Positions 45,418-53,961 of a stretch of DNA of 64,000 bases are shown here, one piece after another. Position numbers and translations under genes: made by a program. Source of the stretch: Candidatus Bathyarchaeota archaeon (GTDB taxonomy: Archaea; Thermoproteota; Bathyarchaeia; TCS64). Under the pieces are notes generated by a model that saw only the letters and a program-made list of their open reading frames with translations, was not told the origin of the DNA and did not search any database. The stretch is taken from contig JAGTRB010000006.1 of the NCBI GenBank assembly GCA_018396865.1, positions 37,323-101,322 of the forward strand, in the 5' to 3' direction. Position 1 is the stretch's first letter, and every line of letters starts with the position of its first letter.

Positions 45418-46104
45418 ATGCGATTACGTAACCATTTATTGATGGCCTTGGAACTATTGCTCGTCTATGTCTCGTTTCTCATAATTACATTAATGGCCTG
45501 TTTTATATATTATAACACTATAAAAAAAGCTCAGATTGAGTACGAATCTTCACGTGAGGTATTGAAAAGCATAACACTTGATTTTTCGTTAAGACTTCAA
45601 AAAGTGTCTAAGGAGGTATCAAGATTATTAATGGGTTATGAAGATTTTAAGAAAATAATTTACTCATCGGGTTTAAAGAATGAAGAAAATGAGAAAATTA
45701 TTCTTGATATAATGCCAAAAATTGATGGGCTTTTAAATAAAATATTAGAAATAGAAAAGGAAATAAGTAAATTAAAAATAGATTTTGAGAGAATTAAGAA
45801 GAGAGATTTACAACCATTAGATAATATTAATTTAAGTACTCTAGAAGTAAATGATGCATTATTGAATTTGACTAATACAGAAATTGAAGTTCTTACTATT
45901 ATTGAAGAAAATGGAGAGGCCTCTGTATCTGAAATTAAAAAACGCATTAATAAAACAAGAGAACATACGGCTAGATTACTTAAAAAACTTTATGATAAGG
46001 GATATATTGATAGAAATTCAAGTAGGATGCCTTATAGATATTATGTTAGAAAAGAGTTAAAAGATAAGATTAAACGTAAACCGAATATTAAAGCATCTAT
46101 ATAA
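45418..46104 (+). CDS. Membrane-anchored coiled-coil winged-helix regulator
   Basis: 228 residues. One TM helix (about 10-34, ALELLLVYVSFLIITLMACF), then a long coiled coil (about 40-140) and a C-terminal wHTH of MarR/TrmB type: LTNTEIEVLTIIEENGEASV, SEIKKRINKTREHTARLLKK and YDKGYIDRNSSRMPYRYYV. With the tip in the membrane, the wHTH should be cytosolic and could carry a signal from the envelope to DNA. Its stop is followed with no gap by the cupin gene, and DP1 comes 16 nt after that. Confidence 0.8.
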   Translation: MRLRNHLLMALELLLVYVSFLIITLMACFIYYNTIKKAQIEYESSREVLKSITLDFSLRLQKVSKEVSRLLMGYEDFKKIIYSSGLKNEENEKIILDIMPKIDGLLNKILEIEKEISKLKIDFERIKKRDLQPLDNINLSTLEVNDALLNLTNTEIEVLTIIEENGEASVSEIKKRINKTREHTARLLKKLYDKGYIDRNSSRMPYRYYVRKELKDKIKRKPNIKASI

Positions 46105-46491
46105 ATGGGGAAAAATTTTTATACCTTTCTGTATCAATTAACTCGATCGTACATGAGGTCGTATAATTTAGCCTCCGCACCGCGTTTGGTACCATTTGAA
46201 GGAGTTGAAATGTCTATACTTGGTTCTGGAGAGAAGATGACCCTAATAAGGATAGTGATAAAACCAGGAGCAATTTTCCCAGAGCATAAACATATAAATG
46301 AACAAATAGGTGTATGCTTAGAAGGTTATGGAGAACTCATCTCTAATGGAGTTAGATTAAAAGTAGAACCAGGGGTGTCATGGTGTATACTTGCAAATGA
46401 ATCTCATAGCTTTATAAATGGAGATAAGACAACTATTATAATTGAGGGATGGAGCCCCCCAAGAGAGGATTATATTTCGATAGCTAAATAA
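46105..46491 (+). CDS. Small cupin protein
   Basis: 128 residues. Metal-binding cupin motif 1: FPEHKHINEQIGVCLEGYGE (H, H, E) and motif 2: SWCILANESHSFINGD (H). Single barrel, ligand unknown; may be a sensor or isomerase. ATG directly abuts the stop of the membrane wHTH gene, so translation is coupled. Confidence 0.88.
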   Translation: MGKNFYTFLYQLTRSYMRSYNLASAPRLVPFEGVEMSILGSGEKMTLIRIVIKPGAIFPEHKHINEQIGVCLEGYGELISNGVRLKVEPGVSWCILANESHSFINGDKTTIIIEGWSPPREDYISIAK

Positions 46492-46507
46492 TGTTTTTAT
46501 ATTTGGA

Positions 46508-48019
46508 GTGTTTAATTTGGAAAGTAAAATTTTAAACGCCATCAAATTAGCTATTAATGAAGGGTTTCAAATTAGCGCAGATTGTTATGAGTATTTAAAA
46601 GGTATAGATGGAGAAAATATTGAAAAGATAATATTAAAATGTATAGAAATTTTGAGTTCAAAAGAAAAAAACAAACTAATTATTGATCTTGAGACAATTA
46701 AAACTTCTTACAAAGAATTATTCGAAAATTCAGATAAAAACCGATTATTAAGTGGAAAATCTTCTAAAGAAATATTGGCAAAGGAATATGTATCAAATAT
46801 TAATGTTATTGAAGATTTTAACGGTAAACCGATTTGTGATGTTAAAGGATTTGTAGAGTATTTTAAAAATAGGTATAAAAAACTAGAAAGAATATTTCAT
46901 GAAAGATTTGATGTTAAAGATTCTATTAAAATAAATCAGGCCTTAAATTTGCCTGATAAAACACGGTTTAAAGTGGTTGGGTTAGTGAGTAGAAAAGTTA
47001 TGAAGAGTTCTCGTTTAATGGTGGAATTAGAGGATGAAGATTCATTTATTGAGTTAATTGGCTTAGATAGAGAAGTTATTGATAAAGGCAAATTTGTTTT
47101 TGAAGATCAAGTTATTTGTGTTGATGCTGTAAAATATACCAACAATTTATTTGTTATTAAAGACTTCATCTGGCCTGATATTCCAAGTAAATCTTTGAAA
47201 AAATCGGAGACTCCTTTATGTGTGGCTTTTATTTCGGATTTACATGTTGGTAGTAAGTTGTTCAATAAAATCCTTTTTGAAAGATTTATTCAATGGATTA
47301 ATTTGAAAATCGGTCCTCCTGAACTTAGAAATATAGCTTCAAGAGTAAAGTATGTTATAATTAATGGTGATTTAGTCGATGGTATTGGAATTTATCCTGA
47401 TCAAATCAATGAGCTTGAAATTACAGATATAAGCGAACAGTATGCAGAAGTTTATCGATTTTTGTCTAAATTACCTGATTATATTGATATAGTTATAACA
47501 CCGGGAAATCATGATGCTACAAGAAAAAGTTTGCCTCAACCTCCAATAATAAGAGATTATGCCGAATCTCTATATAATGATGATAGATTTCATATGTATG
47601 GAAACCCTCTGTCAATAAAAGTTCATGGAGTAGATATTTTAATTTATCATGGAAAATCTTTAGATGATATTTTGACAAAAGTTCCTGGCCTCAATTACAG
47701 AACTCCAGAAAAGGGAGCAGAATTGCTATTAAAATGTAGGCATCTTGCTCCTATTTATGGTGCATCAACACCATTAGCACCTATGGATGAAGATAAATTG
47801 GTTATATCAAGTATACCGGATATAATGAATTTAGGACATGTACATGTTTATGGTTATAAGAAATATAGGGGAGTTTCTATTATATCTTCTTCAACGTGGC
47901 AAAATCAGACAACGTTTCAAAAAAAATTGGGATTGTTTCCAACTCCTGGAATTGTTCCGATTTTAGATTTACAAAACTCTGAAATAAAAACAATAGACTT
48001 TAATAATTTAAATTACTAA
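46508..48019 (+). CDS. polB: DNA polymerase D small subunit DP1 (proofreading exonuclease)
   Basis: 503 residues. GTG start 46508. N-terminal helical part, OB fold (about 155-230), then an intact calcineurin-like nuclease: ISDLHVGSK, INGDLVDG, TPGNHDATRK, IYHGKSLDD, LGHVHVYG. Thus the 3'-5' proofreading site is complete. Partner of DP2 at 38.9-42.3 kb on the other strand. Third gene of the wHTH-cupin-DP1 unit; the 3' end overlaps the convergent DUF99 gene by 20 nt. Confidence 0.95.
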   Translation: MFNLESKILNAIKLAINEGFQISADCYEYLKGIDGENIEKIILKCIEILSSKEKNKLIIDLETIKTSYKELFENSDKNRLLSGKSSKEILAKEYVSNINVIEDFNGKPICDVKGFVEYFKNRYKKLERIFHERFDVKDSIKINQALNLPDKTRFKVVGLVSRKVMKSSRLMVELEDEDSFIELIGLDREVIDKGKFVFEDQVICVDAVKYTNNLFVIKDFIWPDIPSKSLKKSETPLCVAFISDLHVGSKLFNKILFERFIQWINLKIGPPELRNIASRVKYVIINGDLVDGIGIYPDQINELEITDISEQYAEVYRFLSKLPDYIDIVITPGNHDATRKSLPQPPIIRDYAESLYNDDRFHMYGNPLSIKVHGVDILIYHGKSLDDILTKVPGLNYRTPEKGAELLLKCRHLAPIYGASTPLAPMDEDKLVISSIPDIMNLGHVHVYGYKKYRGVSIISSSTWQNQTTFQKKLGLFPTPGIVPILDLQNSEIKTIDFNNLNY

Positions 48020-48566
48020 CTCCTTTCGCTATTAATCCAGCAACTCTAACAGGCTCAGGAATTCTAGAGAGGATTGAAGAAGCTTTAAGGATCATCTCAG
48101 CCCAATCTGAATTATTACCTACAACTTCAAAATAAATTTCAGGCTCACCATGTTTGGGAATTGTAGAATAGATCTTTCCAAGATTTTCAATTATTTCCCA
48201 TCTTTTTTCCCAATCATAAAAGTGTGTTTTAAGGGCTTTAAACATTGAAATATTGTTTGGCTTTTTAGTAGAGATTATTATGATTGGAAAATTCAACTTC
48301 TTAAAAACTAAAAATGGGTCAATGATATTAAATCCAGCGAATGTTATGCCGCTTAGAATAATTGCATCAGCTGATATGTTCTCTAACATATTTATCAATT
48401 TTTCTGTTGCATCAAAACCATCCACTTTTATTCTAGCTAATTTTATATCAAAAATTTTACAAGCTTCCATTAGTACAGCACAAAGAACTGAATATTGAAT
48501 TTTTTCCCTCATAAATGCATGAAATTTTCCATCATCCACACCGATTATTTTCAAAAAATTTTGCAT
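48000..48566 (-). CDS. DUF99 (UPF0215) endonuclease V-like protein
   Basis: 188 residues. IIGVDDGKF at the start, SADAIILSGITFAGFNIID in the middle and SRIPEPVRVAGLIAKGV at the end. That end is the same motif as EndoV's IPEPLRIAH, and GVDDG aligns with EndoV's GVD catalytic Asp, so this is a relative with RNase H-like fold; DUF99 is archaeal and its role is unproven. It lies 1.2 kb from a true EndoV gene and touches DP1 tail to tail. Confidence 0.85.
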   Translation of the reverse strand: MQNFLKIIGVDDGKFHAFMREKIQYSVLCAVLMEACKIFDIKLARIKVDGFDATEKLINMLENISADAIILSGITFAGFNIIDPFLVFKKLNFPIIIISTKKPNNISMFKALKTHFYDWEKRWEIIENLGKIYSTIPKHGEPEIYFEVVGNNSDWAEMILKASSILSRIPEPVRVAGLIAKGVSNLNY

Positions 48567-48589
48567 TCAGAATCCCTATACATTGATTT

Positions 48590-49018
48590 TCAGTATTTTT
48601 CCAACTTCCCTTTTATTTCTGATTTTATCAAGAATTGATAATAGTGTTCTTTTGGAACCTCAACAACACCTTCATTTATTATAATTTTTTGAATGTAATT
48701 TATAGTCTCTCTATCAATATCCTTTTCAAAGATAATTCTTCCATTATTTTCTATAATAAATTGTCCTACTTCTTTTCTTAAACTTAATATGTCAAATTTT
48801 GATAGGGATATTTCGCCAAAATTTCTAAGTATAAAAATGCTTTCGTCATTTAAACTATTATTTTCTGTTTTATCATTGCAAAGGAAATCTCTAAGGGCGG
48901 CGTTAACAATATCTGAAACTCTTTTCCCTTCCTTTTTAGCGAGCGTGAAGATCTCTTTATATAGGTCTAAGTCCAAGCCCCTTATTGCGACGCTCTTCTT
49001 ATAGATTGCGGTTCCCAT
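48590..49018 (-). CDS. RHH-like DNA-binding protein
   Basis: 142 residues from ATG 49018; a TTG 18 nt upstream lies inside the repeat array and is less likely. N-terminal 45 residues: KSVAIRGLDLDLYKEIFTLA KKEGKRVSDIVNAALRDF (two segments), a ribbon-helix-helix shape with a leading strand. The rest is a helical, charged domain (FEKDIDRETINYIQKIII). Divergent from the wHTH gene at 49093, with an octamer array between them, probably its own operator. Confidence 0.65.
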   Translation of the reverse strand: MGTAIYKKSVAIRGLDLDLYKEIFTLAKKEGKRVSDIVNAALRDFLCNDKTENNSLNDESIFILRNFGEISLSKFDILSLRKEVGQFIIENNGRIIFEKDIDRETINYIQKIIINEGVVEVPKEHYYQFLIKSEIKGKLEKY

Positions 49019-49024
49019 TAGATC

Positions 49025-49055
49025 ACTTGCTAACAAGTAAACAAGTTAACAAGTA
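49025..49055. promoter_or_regulatory. AACAAGTW octamer array (operator)
   Basis: Three tandem octamers AACAAGTA, AACAAGTT, AACAAGTA (49032-49055), with an inverted ACTTG half site at 49025-49029 (ACTTG-CTA-ACAAGT). Box A CTTATAAGC (49058-49066) for the plus-strand gene is immediately beside it. Ordered 8-bp spacing fits cooperative binding by the RHH protein encoded next door. Confidence 0.6.
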
Positions 49056-49092
49056 ACCTTATAAGCTTATCGGATGGTTTAAATGTTTAGCG

Positions 49093-49764
49093 GTGTTCTC
49101 TGGCATGGAAGAAGACACTTCACTCAAATTTGAGGACGGGAGAAAATTTAAAGGGTTAAATATATTCTCAGATGATGAGAAAAACCTTGTTGAGATTATA
49201 AATTTTTTCAGGAAGTTAGTTCTATTAAATGAGAATATCAATTTAGGTATAAAATTGAGAAACATTCAAGAGTTAATCTCATTTAGTGAGAAAATTTTTT
49301 CCTCTCAATCTATGGCTGAGGTCTTCCTTTACTTCTGTCTTCACGGAGCAAGTACAGGATTAATTCTACAATTGGAAAATAATTTAAGTGAAGCTACGAC
49401 TTACAGAATCCTTAAGCGGCTTTACAATATGGGTTTAATATATCCAGCCTTAAAAATATCAAATATAAGAAATTCTAAGGGTGGACCAAGGCCTATCGTA
49501 TGGGCCATCCACGGTGCTTCGAACGAGGAGATTGCGAATGCGGTGAGATTACATATGAAAAAATTGAATCCAAAATATTTAATAGCGGAAAAACTTGCTC
49601 AAACAATTTTAGATGAGTACCTGAATAAACGACAAATTAATGAAATAACATATAGAGAGATCTTAATACATATAAAAGAGTTAAGGCTTCCATATAGAAC
49701 TCCTGATATAGCAGAAATAACCGCTGAATATCTTTTAGAGAATGGGATGAAAGTTTGGAGATAA
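49093..49764 (+). CDS. Winged-helix transcription regulator
   Basis: 223 residues (GTG 49093; ATG 49105 equally plausible). Central wHTH: FLYFCLHGASTGLILQLENN, LSEATTYRILKRLYNMGLIY, typical archaeal HTH_20/TrmB-like, followed by a beta-wing with SKGGPRPIVWAIHG and a helical C-terminus. N-terminal ~70 residues helical, perhaps dimerisation. Shares the octamer array with the RHH gene. No ligand domain. Confidence 0.7.
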   Translation: MFSGMEEDTSLKFEDGRKFKGLNIFSDDEKNLVEIINFFRKLVLLNENINLGIKLRNIQELISFSEKIFSSQSMAEVFLYFCLHGASTGLILQLENNLSEATTYRILKRLYNMGLIYPALKISNIRNSKGGPRPIVWAIHGASNEEIANAVRLHMKKLNPKYLIAEKLAQTILDEYLNKRQINEITYREILIHIKELRLPYRTPDIAEITAEYLLENGMKVWR

Positions 49765-49781
49765 AAAGCTGATCATATATT

Positions 49782-50630
49782 TTAAAATTCCTTCTTCCCT
49801 AAATTACTAGATAAAATATGTGCTATTCTCAAAGGTTCTGGAATATCACAACCTATACTAAACTTTTTAACTATTTCGATACTTGTATCTAAAGATATCT
49901 TATGCCCTACAGAAATATAGAGATTATTTTTTCCATAAATCTTCAAGTTTGCTCCTACTATTCTTCCTCTATATACTATAGCATCCCAAGAACCTTTCTT
50001 GGGAATTGTTTTTCCGACTAATCTCTTTTTTGTTACTCCTATGGTGGGTTTGTCTAAATCTAATCCTATATGGGATGCTAGTCCAAAGAAACGAGGATGG
50101 GCAACCCCATGGCCATTAACCATTAAGATATCAAAGTCGGAGACTCCTTCTACAGCCTTTTTTATAGGTGGAATCTCCCTAAATGAGAGATATCCAGGGA
50201 TGTATGGGAATCTAGTTTTACCTGTGGAAAAAGAGACTTGAATGATCCTAAAATTCTTGTTTAATACTACACATGCTGCATAAGCTAGATCATCCTTATA
50301 GAAGACATCAACTCCAGCAATATGTTCAATTTTTTCAAATTCATCTTTTTCTATTATTTTTTTGGCTAAATTTTCCTGTAACCTTTTTAAAAAATTGAGG
50401 GGTTTTGTTGAAGAAAAGTTTTTAAATACCTCTTTTTCAGAGGTATAATTATATACTATTTTATTTTTTAAATTTTTAAATTCTTTTTTATTTAGTATTT
50501 CTAAAATAGCAGATTTTGATGCTTTATCTCCTAGAGCTTCTGCTATGTCATCAATAAGAGACACTTTTTCCTCAGGTATTTGATATATTAAACGGCGAAG
50601 TTCACTATAAAAATCAATTTCAAAATTCAT
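49782..50630 (-). CDS. nfi: Endonuclease V with alkyltransferase-like N-terminal domain
   Basis: 282 residues. EndoV part (about 78-278): GVDVFYKD (D108), YIPGYLSFRE (E152), MVNGHGVAHPRFFGLASHIG, GVTKKRLVGK, SVGHKIS (H243), IPEPLRIAH. In EndoV the middle motif reads DGxG with a metal Asp; here it is Asn172. N-terminal ~7-46 (ELRRLIYQIPEEKVSLIDDI AEALGDKASKSAI) matches the wHTH of O6-alkylguanine transferase/ATL proteins, without PCHR cysteine. An AGT-EndoV fusion is known from Ferroplasma; this one has a degraded AGT part. Repair of deaminated bases, or RNA inosine, is expected if active. Confidence 0.88.
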   Translation of the reverse strand: MNFEIDFYSELRRLIYQIPEEKVSLIDDIAEALGDKASKSAILEILNKKEFKNLKNKIVYNYTSEKEVFKNFSSTKPLNFLKRLQENLAKKIIEKDEFEKIEHIAGVDVFYKDDLAYAACVVLNKNFRIIQVSFSTGKTRFPYIPGYLSFREIPPIKKAVEGVSDFDILMVNGHGVAHPRFFGLASHIGLDLDKPTIGVTKKRLVGKTIPKKGSWDAIVYRGRIVGANLKIYGKNNLYISVGHKISLDTSIEIVKKFSIGCDIPEPLRIAHILSSNLGKKEF

Positions 50631-50670
50631 AATTTAACCTCGATATTTGAAATTTATAAAAATCATTTGA

Positions 50671-52128
50671 TTACACTTTCTCCTCAAATCTCCAGACCGT
50701 CCCCTCAGGACGGTCTATCAACAATATTCCTATTTTCTTTAATTCTTCTCTTATAGAATCTGATATTTCATACATCTTTTGATTTCTTAATCTATCTCTT
50801 ATCTGAATTATTAAATCTATTAAGCTCTCATTTAAAATATCAACTTTCATCTTTCTAGATTCAATTAACCCTAGAACATCCAGAAGACTTCTATATATTG
50901 AGTATGCTTTATATAATACGCCTTTATTTGGTTTTGTTAATATATATTCATTTATAATCTTAGAAATCGAGTGAAGACTCATCAATGCCCTTGGTGTATC
51001 TAAGTCATCATCCATACTCTCCTCGAACAACATTTTTTGATAAACTACTTCTTTAAGGAATTTTTCCTCTCTGTCTGTGTAATCAAGATTTTCAAAGCTT
51101 GAATGGAATGTATCTTCAATATTTTCAAGAGTGTTTCCCAGTCTTTGTATAGCATTTTCAGCACTCTTCATGGCTTCATCTGTATAATCTATCTGCTTTC
51201 TATAATGTGTTGAAATGTAGAAATACCGTAAAGCATCAGGGGAATATTTTGAGATAACTTCATCAAATGATATGTAATTTCCCAGGCTCTTACTCATTTT
51301 TCTCCCTCCGACCATTAAGAATCCTATATGAATCCAGAAGCGGGCAAACTCCTTCCCGGTTAACCCCTCAGATTGGGCTATCTCGTTCTCGTGATGTGGG
51401 AATATGAGGTCCTCCCCCCCAGCATGGATATCCAGCGTGTCTCCGAGATATTTTCTTGACATCACGCTGCACTCGATATGCCAGCCAGGCCTCCCCCTTC
51501 CCCATGGCGACTCAAAGTAAATTCCACGTCTAATCTCCTCATCTGTCGACCTCTTCCAGAGGGCGAAGTCGCTCGGCCTCTCCTTATCATACTCGTCTCT
51601 CAACATTCGCTCAGTTGTCCTAACCGCTGAGAGGTCGATGCCGCTGAGCTTTCCATAGCCTGGAAACTTGCTGATATCATAGTATACTCCATCTTTAGAG
51701 ACATAGGCCAGGCCCTTTTGAATAAGCTTCTCTATGAATTCTATCATCTCCGGCACGTTCTCCGTCGCCCTCGGATAGACGGTGGCTCGCCTTATATTGA
51801 GGATGTCCAATCCCCTCAGGAAGGATCGGGTGTATCTCTCCGTGAACTCCTTTAATGAGATCCCCTCTTTTCCCGAGTCCCTTATAGTCTTATCGTCTAT
51901 ATCGGTGATATTCATCACATAGAAAACCTGGTAACCTCTATACTCCAGCCATCTCCTTATAATATCTCCTACAAGAAAGCTTCTAAAGTTCCCGATATGG
52001 GGATCGCTGTAAACCGTGGGTCCGCAAAGGTACATCCTCACCTTCCCGGGCTCAAGAGGCTCGAATGGCTTCTTCCTCCTGGTCAAGGTGTCGTAGAATC
52101 TCAAGCCACTGACCTCAGAGTTCGACAA
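50671..52128 (-). CDS. cysS: Cysteinyl-tRNA synthetase
   Basis: 485 residues, class I. HIGH-like [17 protein letters not shown] in [15 protein letters not shown], zinc/cysteine site in [15 protein letters not shown] and [20 protein letters not shown]. Gene base composition changes sharply near 51300: the 5' part is GC-rich like the rest of the window and the 3' third is A+T-rich like the block to its left. Confidence 0.97.
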   Translation of the reverse strand: MSNSEVSGLRFYDTLTRRKKPFEPLEPGKVRMYLCGPTVYSDPHIGNFRSFLVGDIIRRWLEYRGYQVFYVMNITDIDDKTIRDSGKEGISLKEFTERYTRSFLRGLDILNIRRATVYPRATENVPEMIEFIEKLIQKGLAYVSKDGVYYDISKFPGYGKLSGIDLSAVRTTERMLRDEYDKERPSDFALWKRSTDEEIRRGIYFESPWGRGRPGWHIECSVMSRKYLGDTLDIHAGGEDLIFPHHENEIAQSEGLTGKEFARFWIHIGFLMVGGRKMSKSLGNYISFDEVISKYSPDALRYFYISTHYRKQIDYTDEAMKSAENAIQRLGNTLENIEDTFHSSFENLDYTDREEKFLKEVVYQKMLFEESMDDDLDTPRALMSLHSISKIINEYILTKPNKGVLYKAYSIYRSLLDVLGLIESRKMKVDILNESLIDLIIQIRDRLRNQKMYEISDSIREELKKIGILLIDRPEGTVWRFEEKV

Positions 52129-52411
52129 CCTTTGATACCTCCAGTAAGATCCTAGAATGAGCTAGATCCAGGCTCTTTCCGTTGTCTACGGCACGCCATT
52201 TAGACACAATAGTCTCAATCGCCCTTATGGATCTAGCGAGGTTCTCTAAGAGTCCGAAAATTTAAGGTTTTCCCCACTTAGCTCCAGGGAGGCTGGAGTT
52301 CTAAGCTTGGACCTTTTCTCCCCCTTTTACCCTAGACGATGTTACATGGCGGGTATCACAATTGTTGAAACAAACCTCTTATCAATAAGTTTTCAGAGCT
52401 TTAATTGGTGT

Positions 52412-53302
52412 ATGGAACTGTTCAAACTTGAGGGGATAATTCCACCAATGGTCACCCCCTTCAAAGAATCTGAAGAGCTTGATGAGGAAGCTCTTAGAAG
52501 GGAGGTTGGCCGCCTATTGGATGCGGGGGTCCATGGGTTGACTGTCTGCGGCAGCACTGGGGAGGGATATGCAATGACCTCCGAGGAGATCGGCCTAACA
52601 ACCGCAATAGTTAAGGAGGAGGTGAAGGGAAGAGTTCCAGTGATAACAGGCATCATAGCCGATTCGGCTTGGGTGGCTTTGAGGCATGCGAGGGCTGCTA
52701 AGGAAGCTGGAGCCGATGCCCTGATGGTGACACCGGTTCACTATGTCTTCCAGCCTACAGAGGAAGGGGCATTAGATTATTTTAAGAGAATAGGGGAAGC
52801 CTTGGATCTCCCGATAGTCATATATAATGTTGTCCCGTGGGCTAACATCTCAGCCGAGTTAGCGGTCAAGTTAACCGGAATAAAGCAGATTCAGGGAATA
52901 AAACAGAGTGGTGGGGACATCCACGGCCTAGCGGATATGATCAGGGCCGTTGGGAACAGGATTCCCGTATTGACGGCCATAGATGATATGCTGTTCCCCT
53001 CCTTCCTCATAGGGGCTAAGGGTGCGATCGCCGCCATATGCACCATAGCTCCGCAGCTATGTTTGGAGCTATGGGAGGCTGCTAGAAGGGGTGATATAAA
53101 GACTGGGGTTGAGATCCATCATAGGCTTCTTCCGGTTTGGAGGGCTATCGGTAGGGGGGATATGCCTGCCAGAGCGAAGGAGGCGTTATCCCAGCTTGGG
53201 AGACCTGCAGGAATAGCCAGGAGTCCCCTTATACCAGTCGATGAGAGAGCTAGGGTGGAGATCCGGAAAGCCCTATTGGAGGCTGGGTTACTAGAGAAGT
53301 AG
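52412..53302 (+). CDS. DapA-family aldolase/lyase, second copy
   Basis: About 296 residues from ATG 52412 (MELFKLEGIIPPMVTPF); the frame extends 35 codons upstream but that part is not family-like. TIM barrel class I aldolase: GSTGEG (48-53), Y138 in IVIYNVVP, Schiff-base K164 in IQGIKQSGGD. Not closely similar to the copy at 10744. Substrate could be dihydrodipicolinate, a keto-deoxy sugar acid or N-acetylneuraminate-like. Divergent from cysS. Confidence 0.87.
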   Translation: MELFKLEGIIPPMVTPFKESEELDEEALRREVGRLLDAGVHGLTVCGSTGEGYAMTSEEIGLTTAIVKEEVKGRVPVITGIIADSAWVALRHARAAKEAGADALMVTPVHYVFQPTEEGALDYFKRIGEALDLPIVIYNVVPWANISAELAVKLTGIKQIQGIKQSGGDIHGLADMIRAVGNRIPVLTAIDDMLFPSFLIGAKGAIAAICTIAPQLCLELWEAARRGDIKTGVEIHHRLLPVWRAIGRGDMPARAKEALSQLGRPAGIARSPLIPVDERARVEIRKALLEAGLLEK

Positions 53303-53323
53303 CCTCTCCCCCTTTCTCCCGCC

Positions 53324-53959
53324 TCATCCCTTTTCCAGTTTATTTAATCTCTCTATAAGCTTCTCTATGGAATCGCTCAACCGACGTCTCGCTATCTCGG
53401 ATGCGATCTCACCCCTCGTCTCTTCTATCAGCCCTCTAGCTACATCCAGCTTCCTCCTTAGCCCCTTTAGGAATAGAGAGGCCTCCTCCATGGAGAGTAG
53501 CTCGAGATAGATGCGCTCCATCAACTCAAGATCCTCCCCAGCCCTTTCCACATCCCCCCTCCTCAACCCCTCAAGGGCCTCTCTGCGGAGCTCACCCACA
53601 ACATCCCCAATACCCAGGATGTAGGCCTCAAGCGACACACCTATATCCTCTGGGATGGGTAGAATCCCCGAGGTCTTCAAACCGTAGAAGGCTGAGGCCT
53701 CTGCGTGCTCCTCCTCAGCCTCATGGATCTCCTCGATATATCTTAGATTATGCTCCCCCATCAGGGATTTTGCCCTAGCTAGGAGCTCCCTGGCCTCATC
53801 TATCCTCGAAATGGCTCCGCTCATGTCTCTTCCGTGGAGTAAGAGGATTGCCTGTTTTGATAGGATCCTGGCCCTCCTAGCCCTATCGATGATCTCCTCC
53901 CTCACCTTCTCCTTAGCCCTGAGCTCCTCGACCGCCCTCCTCACAATTTCGACCAGCAA
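53324..53959 (-). CDS. Translin-family RNA/DNA-binding protein
   Basis: 211 residues, all helical. Family signs: ISRIDEARELLARAKSLM, YIEEIHEAEEEHAEASAFYG, ISLEAYILGIGDVVGELRRE-like segment (VSLEAYILGIGDVVGE) and SIEKLIERLNKLE. Archaeal translins resemble the eukaryotic translin/TRAX RNase complex; EIHEAEEEH may form the acidic catalytic surface of the TRAX side (inference). Starts 2 nt after the PLP gene, forming a two-gene unit. Confidence 0.85.
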   Translation of the reverse strand: MLVEIVRRAVEELRAKEKVREEIIDRARRARILSKQAILLLHGRDMSGAISRIDEARELLARAKSLMGEHNLRYIEEIHEAEEEHAEASAFYGLKTSGILPIPEDIGVSLEAYILGIGDVVGELRREALEGLRRGDVERAGEDLELMERIYLELLSMEEASLFLKGLRRKLDVARGLIEETRGEIASEIARRRLSDSIEKLIERLNKLEKG

Positions 53960-53961
53960 TC

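Noticed and set aside
52307..52411. N-terminal 35-codon extension of the second DapA-like gene
   Set aside because: Not similar to family N-termini; MELFKLEGIIPPMVTPF at 52412 is the normal beginning.
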